Shown piece after piece: positions 35,744 through 44,594 of a DNA stretch of 64,000 nt. The stretch lies in NCBI GenBank assembly GCA_964386435.1, contig CAYLSV010000004.1, forward strand, positions 1 to 64,000. Reading direction: 5' to 3'. A program made the translations under genes and the position numbers. The stretch's first letter is position 1. Each line of letters opens with the position of its first letter. Source of the stretch: CAYLSV01 sp964386435. GTDB lineage: Bacteria; Planctomycetota; Phycisphaerae; Tepidisphaerales; Tepidisphaeraceae. The notes under the pieces were generated by a model. The model was not told where the DNA came from, did no database searches, and worked only from the letters and a program-made list of their open reading frames with translations.

Positions 35744-37179
35744 ATTTGCTCGGCTCGGCTGTGCGTGACCCACTGGAACGCGAGGTTATCCGCTGGAACC
35801 GTCGCGACGCCATGAGTGTGCGGCACCTGCTCAACGGCGGGGCTGCCATCTTCGGGCGAAGCGGCTCTGGAAAGTCAAGCGGCAGCGGCCGGGCACTCGC
35901 CGCCGCAGTCGTGGGCCTGCCGCGTAGCGGTGGATTAATCCTCTCTGCAAAGCCGGAAGACAAAGACGATTGGCAGGCACTGTTTGCGGCCGCCGGTCGC
36001 TCCGATGATCTAGTGATCTTCGCTCCCGGCGAAGCGCAGCGCTGCAACTTCCTTGATGTCGAGCAGCAGCAGGGCGCGGAACCCCGCGACCTGACGCGGC
36101 TGCTCATGACGCTGGCCGAAGTGCTGTCACGCGGTGACGGTGCGGGCGGTGGAGAGGACGGCAGGTTCTGGGAGCAGCAGCAGGAACGCTTGCTATTCTG
36201 TTCCATCGTTGTGCTGGTGCTGGCCCTCGGACGGCTCACCGTCCCGGACCTGCACCGCTTCATTCAGACGGCACCGACTTCGACGGACCAGCTGACCGAT
36301 GAGGCATGGCGCGGTGAGTTCTGCAATGACTGCCTCAAACGCGCTCACGACCGCCAGAAGACCACCATCAACCAGCACAACTTCGACCTGGCCATGGGCT
36401 ACTGGCTCGGAGAGTTCCCGCGATTAGCGGATAAGACCCGCAGCAGCATCCTCGCTGGTGTCTTCGCCATTCTGCACGTCTTCAACACGGGCAACGTCCG
36501 TGAACTGGTGTCGAACGACACCACCATCTCACCGGCCGATATGGCGGCCGGCAGATGGGTGCTGGTGGACATGCCACCGGCGGTGCATGGTGACGCCGGC
36601 CGGCTCGTCGCGGCCGGCTGGAAGCTCGTCACGCAGCGTTGGAACCTCCGCCGCAAGGCGGTGGCTACCACGCCCGTCAACGTGATCTGGGCCGACGAAT
36701 GCCAAGAGTTTGTCACCAGCTTCGACGCGCCCTATCTGGCTCAATGCCGCAGCCACAAAGGTTGCATGATCTACCTGACGCAGTCGCTGCACAGCTACTA
36801 CGCCGCGATGCCGGGACCGGCGGGCAAGCACGCGACGGACGCGCTGCTGACCAACTTCGGCACGAAGCTGTTTCACTCGCTCGGCGATGTCGAGACGGCC
36901 GACTACGCCAGCGGGCTGGTCGGCCGCGTCCTTCAAACCTTCGTCGGCGGCTCGATGAACCCGGCCGAGTCGATGACGCAGGCCATGTTCGGGCAACGCC
37001 AGTTCACCGGCAACTTCAACGAAAGCTTTGAGGTCGAATTGCAGCCGGCCGTCTTCATGCACAAGCTCCGCACCGGCGGGCCAGTTAACAACTTTCAATG
37101 TGATGCCATCCTGATTCGATCCGGCGAGCCATTCGCCAACGGCAGGAACTGGCTGCCTGTCAGCTTCAAGCAGAACTGA
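35731..37179 (+). CDS. VirD4/TraD-like type IV coupling protein
   Basis: Start set at ATG 35731 (MWPLNLLGSAVRDPLERE), since upstream codons overlap the preceding gene; 482 aa. Walker A FGRSGSGKSSGSG (about 41-53), then LILSAKPEDKDDW, and Walker B VNVIWADECQEFV with the conserved Gln/Glu. C-terminal LTNFGTKLFHSLGDVETADY is characteristic of TraD/VirD4 ATPases. No N-terminal transmembrane helices, so it may be anchored by the small membrane proteins on either side. It would deliver the relaxase-DNA complex to a mating pore supplied by another element. Confidence 0.85.
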   Translation: MWPLNLLGSAVRDPLEREVIRWNRRDAMSVRHLLNGGAAIFGRSGSGKSSGSGRALAAAVVGLPRSGGLILSAKPEDKDDWQALFAAAGRSDDLVIFAPGEAQRCNFLDVEQQQGAEPRDLTRLLMTLAEVLSRGDGAGGGEDGRFWEQQQERLLFCSIVVLVLALGRLTVPDLHRFIQTAPTSTDQLTDEAWRGEFCNDCLKRAHDRQKTTINQHNFDLAMGYWLGEFPRLADKTRSSILAGVFAILHVFNTGNVRELVSNDTTISPADMAAGRWVLVDMPPAVHGDAGRLVAAGWKLVTQRWNLRRKAVATTPVNVIWADECQEFVTSFDAPYLAQCRSHKGCMIYLTQSLHSYYAAMPGPAGKHATDALLTNFGTKLFHSLGDVETADYASGLVGRVLQTFVGGSMNPAESMTQAMFGQRQFTGNFNESFEVELQPAVFMHKLRTGGPVNNFQCDAILIRSGEPFANGRNWLPVSFKQN

Positions 37180-37236
37180 TTCATCCTCCTATCGCCCACT
37201 CGAATGCCCGCCGCAACGCGGGTGCAAGGTACTTTC

Positions 37237-37806
37237 ATGCAGAACGAATCCACCCCTATTCGCGATCTGACTGCGACCGTCAACAACGGCATGAGCGGCG
37301 GCTATCTATTGCTCAACTGTGCCGCCACGCTGGTGACTCCCATTACTCGCGGTGTGTTCGGCTCGCACGCCCTTGGCGTGAACGGCATCATCACCTGCGT
37401 TGGGCTGATCTACTTCGCGGTCGCCCACCCGCCCGCCATGATCTACCTGGCGGTGTGGCTTGCCTTTCTCGTCTGCCGCCGCATCGCGACATTCGAGCGG
37501 ATGCGTCGCCGCGTCCCTATTCACTCCAAATACAACGGCTATCCGTGGCTGGCGCTTCGCCTGATGCCACTGGTCAAGAATGAAGTGCTGTCCAAGTGCC
37601 TCGTTGAACCGGTGCTGGTTGCAGCGGTCGGCCTGCTCGTCATCCGGTGGGACGAACCGCTGGGCTGGATGTTCCTGATCGCCGCAAGCGGCATCTACTT
37701 CACCAGCTACATGGACCGCGTCTGCGACGCCAACGCGCTGCGGGCCATGCGTGATGCCAGCATCGAGCAACGCACGCTCGCGAGTCGCTTTCGCGGTCAG
37801 CTGTAA
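37237..37806 (+). CDS. Membrane protein of the mobilisation cluster
   Basis: About 189 aa from ATG 37237 (MQNESTPIRDLTATVNNG); an ATG at 37204 is in frame. Four or so hydrophobic segments: GYLLLNCAATLVTPIT, IITCVGLIYFAVAH with MIYLAVWLAFLVC, VEPVLVAAVGLLVIRW, and MFLIAASGIYFTSY. No family recognised. Position after the coupling protein and conserved direction suggest a membrane anchor or entry-exclusion role. Confidence 0.65.
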   Translation: MQNESTPIRDLTATVNNGMSGGYLLLNCAATLVTPITRGVFGSHALGVNGIITCVGLIYFAVAHPPAMIYLAVWLAFLVCRRIATFERMRRRVPIHSKYNGYPWLALRLMPLVKNEVLSKCLVEPVLVAAVGLLVIRWDEPLGWMFLIAASGIYFTSYMDRVCDANALRAMRDASIEQRTLASRFRGQL

Positions 37807-37898
37807 CACGTTTCGACACGCCGTAGCTGCGCCGCCGGCAGCGTCGGTTGTGGTCTGTCCCTTCCTCTCCGGCGGCACCAGCTGAAAGGACAACTGCC

Positions 37899-38168
37899 AT
37901 GGCAGAACACGATGAACCCGTACAGAAGTTCGGGGCGGGCCACCTCAAGGGCATGGCCCGCCAAGGTCTCAAGGAGATAAGTCAAGCGCTTCCAGCGTTC
38001 CCGCACTCTGGAATCCAGCCTGTGGAAGAACTCGGCGTGGTCGGCAACCCGTCACCGCAGGAAGTGGTGATGGACAAGCTGCCCGACGCGCTCGAATGGG
38101 ACCAGCAACTTGACGGCTTTGCCGCGCAAGCGCCCGAACCCGAACGGCAGGCGGAACTCGAACGCTGA
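37899..38168 (+). CDS. Small soluble protein, uncharacterised
   Basis: 89 aa; ATG 37899 has AAAGGA upstream, so it is preferred over earlier starts. Sequence begins MAEHDEPVQKFGAGHLKGMA and continues with RQGLKEISQALPAF; acidic C-terminus. No recognised family. Part of the rightward run between the coupling protein and the excisionase. Confidence 0.6.
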   Translation: MAEHDEPVQKFGAGHLKGMARQGLKEISQALPAFPHSGIQPVEELGVVGNPSPQEVVMDKLPDALEWDQQLDGFAAQAPEPERQAELER

Positions 38169-38203
38169 TTCTTCACTCGCATCTTCCTCTCACCACCATC
38201 ATC

Positions 38204-38482
38204 ATGATCTCAAGCAACCACGAACTGATTCGCCGGGCGTTACTGATCCTCGGCATCTCTCACCTGCCGCACCTTGCACTGCTGGCCCTGCCGGCGGCGA
38301 CGATCCTTTATCTGATCGCCGGCAAGCGCGGCCTTTATGCGCTCAAGCAGGCGGCAGCGGAACTTGCCGGTCGAGCCGTCACGCCGCATCGACCGCAAGT
38401 AGCCGTTTCTCTTACTCCCGCTCATACTCGCCTGCCGGCGGGTGTGGGTGTTCACCCCCACGATGTTGAGCCTGCCCGATGA
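38204..38482 (+). CDS. Small single-span membrane protein overlapping the excisionase gene
   Basis: 92 aa with a strong hydrophobic stretch (ALLILGISHLPHLALLALPA, then ATILYLIAG) followed by a helical, basic segment. The stop overlaps the excisionase start by 4 bp (ATGA). No family recognised. Linked translation with the excisionase suggests that mobilisation genes and excision are expressed together. Confidence 0.6.
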   Translation: MISSNHELIRRALLILGISHLPHLALLALPAATILYLIAGKRGLYALKQAAAELAGRAVTPHRPQVAVSLTPAHTRLPAGVGVHPHDVEPAR

Positions 38483-38706
38483 TGGTGTCCGTCACACAAG
38501 CCGCAAGCCGCCTCGGCCTGTCACGATCCACCGTGTACGGATTAGCTGCGCGGCGGGTCATTGCTCACTACCGCATGGGCGGCAAGATCGTATTTGCCGA
38601 AGCGGACTTGTCGGCTTACCTCGAATCCTGCCGCGTGAGCGTCGAAGACAAGCAATTCCGGCCGCCGCCCCCGCAGCGGCCGAAGTTGCGGCATGTCCAG
38701 CTCTAA
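38479..38706 (+). CDS. Excisionase-family MerR-like HTH protein
   Basis: 75 aa. The helix-turn-helix of the excisionase (HTH_17) family spans nearly the whole protein: SVTQAASRLGLSRSTVYGLA, then RRVIAHYRMGGKIVFAEADL, the beta-wing. Such proteins bend att DNA and turn integrase toward excision. It is convergent with the integrase gene, sharing 4 bp at their stops, an arrangement seen in many integrative elements. Last gene of the rightward mobilisation run, so transfer-gene transcription should also produce it. Confidence 0.85.
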   Translation: MMVSVTQAASRLGLSRSTVYGLAARRVIAHYRMGGKIVFAEADLSAYLESCRVSVEDKQFRPPPPQRPKLRHVQL

Positions 38707-39767
38707 GCGGCTTTACGTGCCTGCTCAAGCAGGAACTGGGGTGCCTGCGAAAGATGCGAATAATGAGCTGCGAGCATCGCGGCATTCTGGTGGCCCACGA
38801 TGGTGGCAACCGTAAACGCGTCAACGCCGTTGAGCAGCAGCCGGTTAATGTAGCCGTGCCGGAAGTCGTAGAGACATACCTTGAAGCCAAGCTGCTTCTT
38901 GGCCCGCTGGAACCGGCAGTTGGTGGCATCCGGCGTCCATGCCCGGCCGTCCGCGTTGCGGAACAACGGGCCGTCCGGGTAACGCTCCATAAGCCGCACG
39001 GTGATGCCAAGCGCCTCGGGCGTGAGGTAGACCACGCGGGGTTTCTTCTTGCCCTTGGACTCGCTGGCCGGCAGCACCCACCGGCTGCCGGCAACATCGA
39101 CATGGCGTGCCTCGACCCGCAAGCTCTCCTGCGGGCGGCAGCCGGTTTCCCAATGCACCGTCAACAGGTCGCGGAAACACGCATCGGGGGTGCGATCAAG
39201 CAGGGCCTGATACTGCTCGGCTGTCACCACCTTCTCACGACGGCCGCACGACGGCTTCTTGAGGTGGGCCAGCGGGCTGCGGTCAATGAACCCCTGTTCT
39301 TCCGCCCACGTCATCGCTCGCTTGACGGCGGCAATGAGATTGCGAAGGGTGCCGTCGCTCACCGGCCGGGGCGTCCCGTCCGGCTTCAACGCGGTGTGGT
39401 TATCGACCCATTGCTGCACATGGTGCGGCTTGAGCCGGTCGAGCGTCAGACGGCTGGGGATCGCCCGACAGAACAACGTCAGCCGGTCCTTGTACCAGCG
39501 GTAGGTATCCGCCGCTCGGTGCTTCTGGCACCAGTCAAGATAGTCGTCGATGACGCAGACCACCAGCGGCGACATGTCGCCCGCTGCGGCCGGTTGGCTT
39601 TGGGAGGCCCCGGCCTTCGCGGGGGTTTCACCCCGCTGTGCCATGAGGCGGTGGTAAGTAGCAAACGCGCTGTCGCGGTCGCGGCCAAGATTGACCTGGC
39701 GGCCGTCGATCTCGACGTACCAGCGGTCACGCTGCTTGCGATGGAAGGGCTTTGGATGATGTGGCAT
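38703..39767 (-). CDS. int: Tyrosine integrase adjacent to tRNA-Arg attachment site
   Basis: About 354 aa from ATG 39767 (MPHHPKPFHRKQRDRWYVEI); GTG/other starts lie 15 bp upstream. The N-terminal arm-binding segment (KQRDRWYVEIDGRQVNLGRD) is typical of island integrases. The core-binding domain is at about 70-180. Catalytic domain: TGCRPQESLRVEARHV (Arg I), CLYDFRHGYINRLL (box II region), VGHQNAAMLAAHYSH (His and nucleophile Tyr). Located about 160 bp from the tRNA 3' end with promoter toward the element, the classic position for an integrase controlling its own att site. Confidence 0.93.
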   Translation of the reverse strand: MPHHPKPFHRKQRDRWYVEIDGRQVNLGRDRDSAFATYHRLMAQRGETPAKAGASQSQPAAAGDMSPLVVCVIDDYLDWCQKHRAADTYRWYKDRLTLFCRAIPSRLTLDRLKPHHVQQWVDNHTALKPDGTPRPVSDGTLRNLIAAVKRAMTWAEEQGFIDRSPLAHLKKPSCGRREKVVTAEQYQALLDRTPDACFRDLLTVHWETGCRPQESLRVEARHVDVAGSRWVLPASESKGKKKPRVVYLTPEALGITVRLMERYPDGPLFRNADGRAWTPDATNCRFQRAKKQLGFKVCLYDFRHGYINRLLLNGVDAFTVATIVGHQNAAMLAAHYSHLSQAPQFLLEQARKAA

Positions 39768-39855
39768 CGGGCTGAACCTCACGGGTAAAGGCGCACAAGG
39801 CAGGCCCGTGGAGGTTTGCCGGGACGTCGTCGGTGGCAGCCGGCGGCGTCCTTTT

Positions 39856-39875
39856 CTCTGACACTTTCTCTGACA
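39856..39875. other. Putative integrase arm-type sites, right end
   Basis: Two direct copies of CTCTGACA (39856-39863 and 39868-39875), between the integrase gene and the tRNA, 51-70 bp from the right att copy. They match the pair near the left end at 17924-17940 in sequence and orientation. Confidence 0.5.
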
Positions 39876-39925
39876 GTCGGGTCGACGCTTGTCGGCACGG
39901 TGCCGTAAGTCGTTGCCCTGCTTAG

Positions 39926-39999
<74 letters not shown>

Positions 40000-40073
40000 G
40001 ACGGGCAGACATGATTCGCCGGGGGGATGGGGATGTCAAGCGTTGGACGCGGTTCGCGCGGGGGTGGGGTGGG

Positions 40074-41051
40074 TCAGAAGCCGATTTTGACGCCGTCTTG
40101 TTCGAGCTGTTGGGTTAAGCGTTGCACGTCCTTTACCGTGGCTTCGAGCTGGAGCAGGACGGTGAGGGCGGCTTCGTAGACGCGGTCGTCGTTGAGGAGC
40201 TGGCCGGCGGTGCCTTCGCCGCGGTTAATTTTGGCGGCGATCTCTCGGTACTCGCGGGCGAGGCGGTCGAACTCGGTGAGGCTGCGGGTGAGGTTTTTGG
40301 TCGTCGCCTCGAAGTTGTCGCCGGCTCGGGTGATCTGGGCTTCGCCGGTTTCGAGCAGTTGGTCGGCCCGGTCGCGCAGGGCGGGGAGGTCCTCGGTGCC
40401 GAACTGTTCGAGGCTGGCCAGGGCGGTGTCGGCGCGGGCGGAGGCGCTTTCGAGGTTGGCCATCGTCTGGTCGATGCGGCCGCGGAGTTCTTCGTCGGTG
40501 ATCAGGTCGTTGGCGGAGGTAACGGTCTGGCCGATGTTGGCGAGTTGGGTTTTTAGGTCGTCGATGACGCCGCTGCGGCGGAACTCGGCGACGGCGCGGC
40601 GCATCTCGTCGGCGGCCTCCAGAAACTCCGGCGGGAAGATTTCATTGCCGGCGAAGCGGGTCGGGATGACGGCGCCTTTGGCGACGATACCTTGCGGGTC
40701 ACCATCGGTGGTGAGTTCGACGACGGCGCCGGTGCCGAGGAGGTTGGTCTGGCGGATGGCCCCTTCCAGGTTGGCGGGCAGGGGCGGGTCGGTGTCGAGC
40801 TCGGCCTCGATGATGACGTTGTGCTCGGCGGTGCGGGTGATGGCGGTGACCTGCCCGACCGAGACGCCGGCGAACGTGACGGCGCTGCCGACGCTGAGGT
40901 TGTTGGCGCGGGGGGCGTCGAGGACGACGGGGATCCGCCCGCCGCCGAGGAAGCTGGGCAGTTGGCCGCCGAACTGCACGATCATGACCGCCAACACGCC
41001 CAGGGACAGCAGGACGGTGAAGCCCACGAGAAAGTGACGGCGGCCGCTCAT
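40074..41051 (-). CDS. mlaD: MlaD/MCE-family lipid transport protein
   Basis: 325 aa with one N-terminal membrane helix (FLVGFTVLLSLGVLAVMIVQ) and an MCE domain (about 38-120: IPVVLDAPRANNLSVGSAVT, VSVGQVTAI). A long helical coiled-coil tail follows (DLITDEELRGRIDQTMANLE; RAGDNFEATTKNLTRSLTEF). MCE proteins carry phospholipids between inner and outer membranes with an MlaE permease and MlaF ATPase, not seen beside it here. Periplasmic, anchored in the inner membrane. The extended tail suggests the tunnel-forming type of MCE. Confidence 0.88.
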   Translation of the reverse strand: MSGRRHFLVGFTVLLSLGVLAVMIVQFGGQLPSFLGGGRIPVVLDAPRANNLSVGSAVTFAGVSVGQVTAITRTAEHNVIIEAELDTDPPLPANLEGAIRQTNLLGTGAVVELTTDGDPQGIVAKGAVIPTRFAGNEIFPPEFLEAADEMRRAVAEFRRSGVIDDLKTQLANIGQTVTSANDLITDEELRGRIDQTMANLESASARADTALASLEQFGTEDLPALRDRADQLLETGEAQITRAGDNFEATTKNLTRSLTEFDRLAREYREIAAKINRGEGTAGQLLNDDRVYEAALTVLLQLEATVKDVQRLTQQLEQDGVKIGF

Positions 41052-41080
41052 TCGGGCGGACCTTAGGCGGGAGGTGGCGG

Positions 41081-41210
41081 AAGTGATGAGTGATGAGTTG
41101 GGGAGTGACGAGTGGCCGATGCCCAGGCGGCGGGGTGGCCGACGGCGCGATCCCGCCGGTTCCGCAAACCATCACTCCGCAACTCATCATTCCGAAATTC
41201 ATCATTCATA
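41081..41210. repeat. Low-complexity inverted repeat in the mlaD / trkA-C divergent region
   Basis: Left arm 41081-41114 is built from the word TGATGAG (AAGTGATGAGTGATGAGTTG). Right arm about 41170-41210 holds its complements (CTCCGCAACTCATCATTCCG, ATCATTCAT). Same architecture as 5921-6018 and 42059-42174 but different words. Confidence 0.65.
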
Positions 41211-41234
41211 ACTTCCTCCCGTACCCTCGCCCAC

Positions 41235-42047
41235 ATGGCTGCGGTGGCGACGTTGCTGGTGGTGCTCACGCTCTCGATCCTCACGGTTCGGGTGGCGACG
41301 GTTGCGCTGATGCTCACGGGGATCAGCCGGAGCTTGGCGCGGTTCCAGGCCCGCAGCGCGTTCACCGGGTGCGGGTTCACCACCGGCGAGTCGGAGAAAA
41401 TCACCGGCCACCCGGTACGGCGGCGGATCGTGTTCAAGCTCATGCTGCTGGGCAACGTCGGCATCATCACGACGGCCGGGGTGATCGTCGCGGGGTTCGT
41501 GAACTCCGGCGAAACGGGCAACCGGGCGCTGAAGCTGCTGGTGCTTTTCGCCGGCTTGGCGGTGCTGTGGTTCGTGGCCAACAGCGCGTTCATCGACCGC
41601 ATCATCAGCCGCTGGATCACGGCCGCGCTCAAGAAGTACACGACCATCGACGTCCGCGACTACGCCACGCTCTTGCACATCTCCGGCGACTACGGCTTGG
41701 GTGAGCTGTACATCCGCGACGACGATTGGCTCAAGGGCAAGACGCTGGCCGAGAGCCGGCTGAGCAGCGAGGGCATCCTCGTCCTGGGCATCAACCGCGG
41801 CGGCGACTACGTGGGCGCCCCCGGCCGCACCTTCGTCATCCGCGCCGGTGACGAGCTGATCGTCTACGGCAACCAGAGCCGTATCAAGGAACTCGACGCC
41901 CGCGCCGACGGCGTCCGCGGCGCCCTCGCCCACGCCGACGCCGTCGCCGAACACAAGGAACGCAGCCGAGAAGAAACCACCGTCGCCGAGGAACAAGCGG
42001 CCATCGAAAAGGCGAAGCGCGAGCTGGACCGGGCGGTCGGGAGGTGA
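41235..42047 (+). CDS. Membrane protein with C-terminal TrkA-C (RCK_C) domain
   Basis: 270 aa from ATG 41235 (MAAVATLLVVLTLSILTVRV); earlier in-frame codons fall in the repeat. Hydrophobic N-terminal helices, a loop reading FQARSAFTGCGFTTGESEKI, and further helices to about 125. The RCK_C domain (about 155-240) includes SSEGILVLGINRGGDYVGAP and RAGDELIVYGNQSRIKEL. The C-terminal 30 residues are a charged coiled coil. RCK_C domains bind ligands such as cyclic di-AMP or cations in potassium transport. A stand-alone regulator or ion-transport subunit is likely; substrate unknown. Confidence 0.75.
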   Translation: MAAVATLLVVLTLSILTVRVATVALMLTGISRSLARFQARSAFTGCGFTTGESEKITGHPVRRRIVFKLMLLGNVGIITTAGVIVAGFVNSGETGNRALKLLVLFAGLAVLWFVANSAFIDRIISRWITAALKKYTTIDVRDYATLLHISGDYGLGELYIRDDDWLKGKTLAESRLSSEGILVLGINRGGDYVGAPGRTFVIRAGDELIVYGNQSRIKELDARADGVRGALAHADAVAEHKERSREETTVAEEQAAIEKAKRELDRAVGR

Positions 42048-42058
42048 AGTGTTGTTGG

Positions 42059-42174
42059 TCCTTTGTTCTTTGTCCTTTGTTCTTGGTCCGTGGTCCGTGG
42101 TCCGTGGTTCGTTGCTCACGCCAGCGAACGCACGACGAAGTGCAACAACTGACCACGGACCAAGAACAAAGAAC
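42059..42174. repeat. Low-complexity inverted repeat between convergent genes
   Basis: Left arm 42059-42113 repeats TCCTTTGTTCT and GGTCCGT words. Right arm 42146-42174 (CAACTGACCACGGACCAAGA and on) is its reverse complement over about 27 bp. It lies between the convergent TrkA-C and DUF502 genes, where a hairpin could stop transcription from both sides. Confidence 0.7.
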
Positions 42175-42177
42175 TGT

Positions 42178-42819
42178 TCACCGCTTCTCGTCGAACGTCA
42201 CCATCAGCTTGTCGCTGCCGGCGCCGCAGGAGATGACGCTGCGCATGACGTCTTCGACGGGTTGGTGCAGTTCGGTGACTTTCTCGCCGGGGACGTGGAA
42301 GATTTGGCCGCTGGTGGGGTTGGGGCCGGTGGGGACGAAGACGGTGAACCAGCCGTTGGCGTGGCGTTCGGTGATGAAGGCCGTCACCTGGGTCGGGGCG
42401 TCGCCGAAGATTTGCACGAACGCGACGCTGCGGAACGGGCTGGGTTTGTCGCCGAAGAACTGGGCAACGGTTTCCTTCACCAGGCTGTAGCCGGGGGCGA
42501 GCTTGAGGACGTAGTGCTCGATCTTGTCGTGGAACCACCGCCCCACGGCCGTGCGGACCACCGCCCCAATCATGAAGCAGATGGCGATGAACAGCAGCAC
42601 CACGATCAGCAGCGCCAGCACCTCGGCGACGTAATTGTTGCTCAGCAGCGGCAGCCCGCTGTCGAGCATCGCGTCCTTGTACGGCCCCAGCAGCGGCCGC
42701 AAGAGGCTGCGGAGCGTGTCGATGATCCAGTTGAACACAATCAGCAACACGCCGATCGGCAGCAAGACGACCAACCCGCCCAACAGGGACGTTCGCACGA
42801 AGTTCCGAACACGCGACAT
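42178..42819 (-). CDS. DUF502 family membrane protein
   Basis: 213 aa. Two hydrophobic segments: LLGGLVVLLPIGVLLIVFNW near the N-terminus and VLALLIVVLLFIAICFMIGA, then a conserved soluble part (RTAVGRWFHDKIEHYVLKLA, GYSLVKETVAQFFGD, FVPTGPNPTSGQIF). This is the usual DUF502 pattern (length 200-220). Function of the family is not established; members are inner-membrane proteins. Runs convergent with the TrkA-C gene. Confidence 0.9.
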   Translation of the reverse strand: MSRVRNFVRTSLLGGLVVLLPIGVLLIVFNWIIDTLRSLLRPLLGPYKDAMLDSGLPLLSNNYVAEVLALLIVVLLFIAICFMIGAVVRTAVGRWFHDKIEHYVLKLAPGYSLVKETVAQFFGDKPSPFRSVAFVQIFGDAPTQVTAFITERHANGWFTVFVPTGPNPTSGQIFHVPGEKVTELHQPVEDVMRSVISCGAGSDKLMVTFDEKR

Positions 42820-42852
42820 CGGCCCCAGCGTACGCGGGTGCCGGCCGGAGCT

Positions 42853-44271
42853 TCACCCCCACACCGCCCACGCGCCCGCCAGCACGCCGACCGTTACGAG
42901 GCCCAGCCGCAGGCGGAGCATGCGGGCATCGAACGCGGCGGTGCGTTGCGGGTCGCCGCCGAGGTGGAGGATGGCGGCCATGCGATTGGGCATCGAGCCG
43001 TGGAAGTAGGTTTGGGCGATGTGGCCCAGCCACGCCAGGAACGACGTGAACGGGCGGGCCTTGTGCCAGCGGAACGGCGTCAGCGGCATCCCGTTGACGC
43101 GGCAGACGCTTTTGAGCGCCGCGACGAAGTCGGTCGCCCCCTCCCCGGCAATCGTGTCCCGGCCGTCGGCGCGGCGCTGAAGTTGCCTTGCGGCGAAGAC
43201 GTCCGCCTGCCGCTCGAACCGTCGGCTCAGCCAGCCGATGCCCAGGATCGCCCCGCCCAGCGTGACCGCCACGGCCAGGCCGCCGCCAAGGGTCGCCCCG
43301 ACGCTCGCCCGCAGCCCCCGCTCCAGATCCGAGAGCGGCCCGATCGCCAGCAGCATGAGCACGCCCGCCGCCGCGGCGAACCATGCAATGTGCCGGTGCC
43401 GCACGTGCCCCGCCTCGTGGGCGAACACCGCCGCGATCTGCTTCTGCGACAACGACTCGATCAAAAGGTCCGACAGCAACACGTACCGCAACTGCGGCAC
43501 GAGCCCCATGACCAGCGCGTTGGCCATCGTGTGGTCCGTCCGCCAAATGCGAATGTCCCGGCACCGCACCCCGGCATCGGCGGCCAGCTTCTCGAGGTCG
43601 GTTCGCAGCGTCCCCCGCGGCAGCGGCGTCGTCGGCAGCAAGCGCACCATCAGCGGCGGCGCGAGCGTAAACACGCCCATGATCGCCAGTAGCTGCCCCA
43701 GCGCCCCCGCCACCCCGTCGAACCCGCCGGCCAATTGACCGGCCAGATGCACCGCCCCCAACGCCAGCACCACCGGCACGGCCATGAGCAAAATCTCCGC
43801 CCGCACCCGCCGCCACACGTACCACCCGCGGCTGGGCATCGGCCGGGCCGTCATGCCGCCGTCGGTCCACCACCACAGCACGTTCTCCCGTCCCGCCCGC
43901 TCGGCCGGGTAGTACGCCCACCACAGCGCGGCCCACCCCAAATACGCCGGCGTCGCCGCCACCGCCGCCGCCACCGCCGGCAACGGCCAATCCACCCGCC
44001 CCACCACCTGCCCCCACCCCAGCTCGTACAGCCCCACCGCGAACCACCCCAACACCGCCAACTTCCCCAAAAACAAGAGCCGCCCGCTCCGCCCCAGCCC
44101 CGCCCGCCAAGGCCCGGCCCGCGCCGCCCGCCGCACCTGCCACCCGAGCACCGCCGCCGGCACAAACAGCCCCGGCAAAAACACCATCACCCACCACCAA
44201 GCCGCACCACCCCCAGAAGCCGCCCCATCGGCCCAAAGAATCAACGGCAACAAGACAAGCACCCGCGACAC
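42853..44271 (-). CDS. M48-family membrane metallopeptidase
   Basis: 472 aa from GTG 44271. The N-terminal half has six or so hydrophobic segments. The zinc motif is VFAHEAGHVRHRHIAWF (HExxH), with the third ligand Glu expected in SRRFERQADVFAARQL. The arrangement of membrane segments around the catalytic domain is that of Ste24/HtpX-like M48 peptidases, acting on membrane or misfolded proteins at the inner membrane. The C-terminus has another hydrophobic helix (LGLVTVGVLAGAWAVWG). A longer overlapping frame on the same strand (42116-44236) is a GC shadow. Confidence 0.88.
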   Translation of the reverse strand: MSRVLVLLPLILWADGAASGGGAAWWWVMVFLPGLFVPAAVLGWQVRRAARAGPWRAGLGRSGRLLFLGKLAVLGWFAVGLYELGWGQVVGRVDWPLPAVAAAVAATPAYLGWAALWWAYYPAERAGRENVLWWWTDGGMTARPMPSRGWYVWRRVRAEILLMAVPVVLALGAVHLAGQLAGGFDGVAGALGQLLAIMGVFTLAPPLMVRLLPTTPLPRGTLRTDLEKLAADAGVRCRDIRIWRTDHTMANALVMGLVPQLRYVLLSDLLIESLSQKQIAAVFAHEAGHVRHRHIAWFAAAAGVLMLLAIGPLSDLERGLRASVGATLGGGLAVAVTLGGAILGIGWLSRRFERQADVFAARQLQRRADGRDTIAGEGATDFVAALKSVCRVNGMPLTPFRWHKARPFTSFLAWLGHIAQTYFHGSMPNRMAAILHLGGDPQRTAAFDARMLRLRLGLVTVGVLAGAWAVWG

Positions 44272-44297
44272 ATAGGCAGTTTAGCTATACCGTCGCC

Positions 44298-44543
44298 TCA
44301 CCACGCAGCTGAAGACCGCTTGGGCGGGCCGGGGTGGCTGTACCACTGGCCGTTCTTGTACGAGTACAGCGTCCACTTGCCGTGCCGGCCGTGCAGGTTG
44401 CTCTCGAAGAGTTCCATCTCCTGCACACCTGGGTTCTCCCGCATGAACTGTTCACATGCCCGCAGACATTGATCCCAGTCGGTGCTCGGAGCGTCTTTGC
44501 TGTACCAAGTGCCGTTCATCTTCATGCCAACTTTAAGTGCCAT
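44298..44543 (-). CDS. Small uncharacterised protein with tryptophan-rich beta pattern
   Basis: 81 aa. Reads MALKVGMKMNGTWYSKDAPS, a helical middle (WDQCLRACEQFMRENPGVQE), then GRHGKWTLYSYKNGQWYSH, like a small WG/SH3-type sheet. AAGG lies upstream of the ATG. The region is less GC-rich than its neighbours. No family recognised. Confidence 0.55.
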   Translation of the reverse strand: MALKVGMKMNGTWYSKDAPSTDWDQCLRACEQFMRENPGVQEMELFESNLHGRHGKWTLYSYKNGQWYSHPGPPKRSSAAW

Positions 44544-44594
44544 CGAAATGCCTTGTTAATAATCTGTCGGTTTTCGCTTGCGGTGACTTCTGCT

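Noticed and set aside
40074..41051. Part of the mobile element
   Set aside because: It lies outside the right tRNA repeat, and its GC and codon use match the host.
42116..44236. A 706-residue minus-strand frame
   Set aside because: Low-complexity Gly/Ala/Arg translation overlapping the M48 and DUF502 genes, which have the motifs and correct codon bias.
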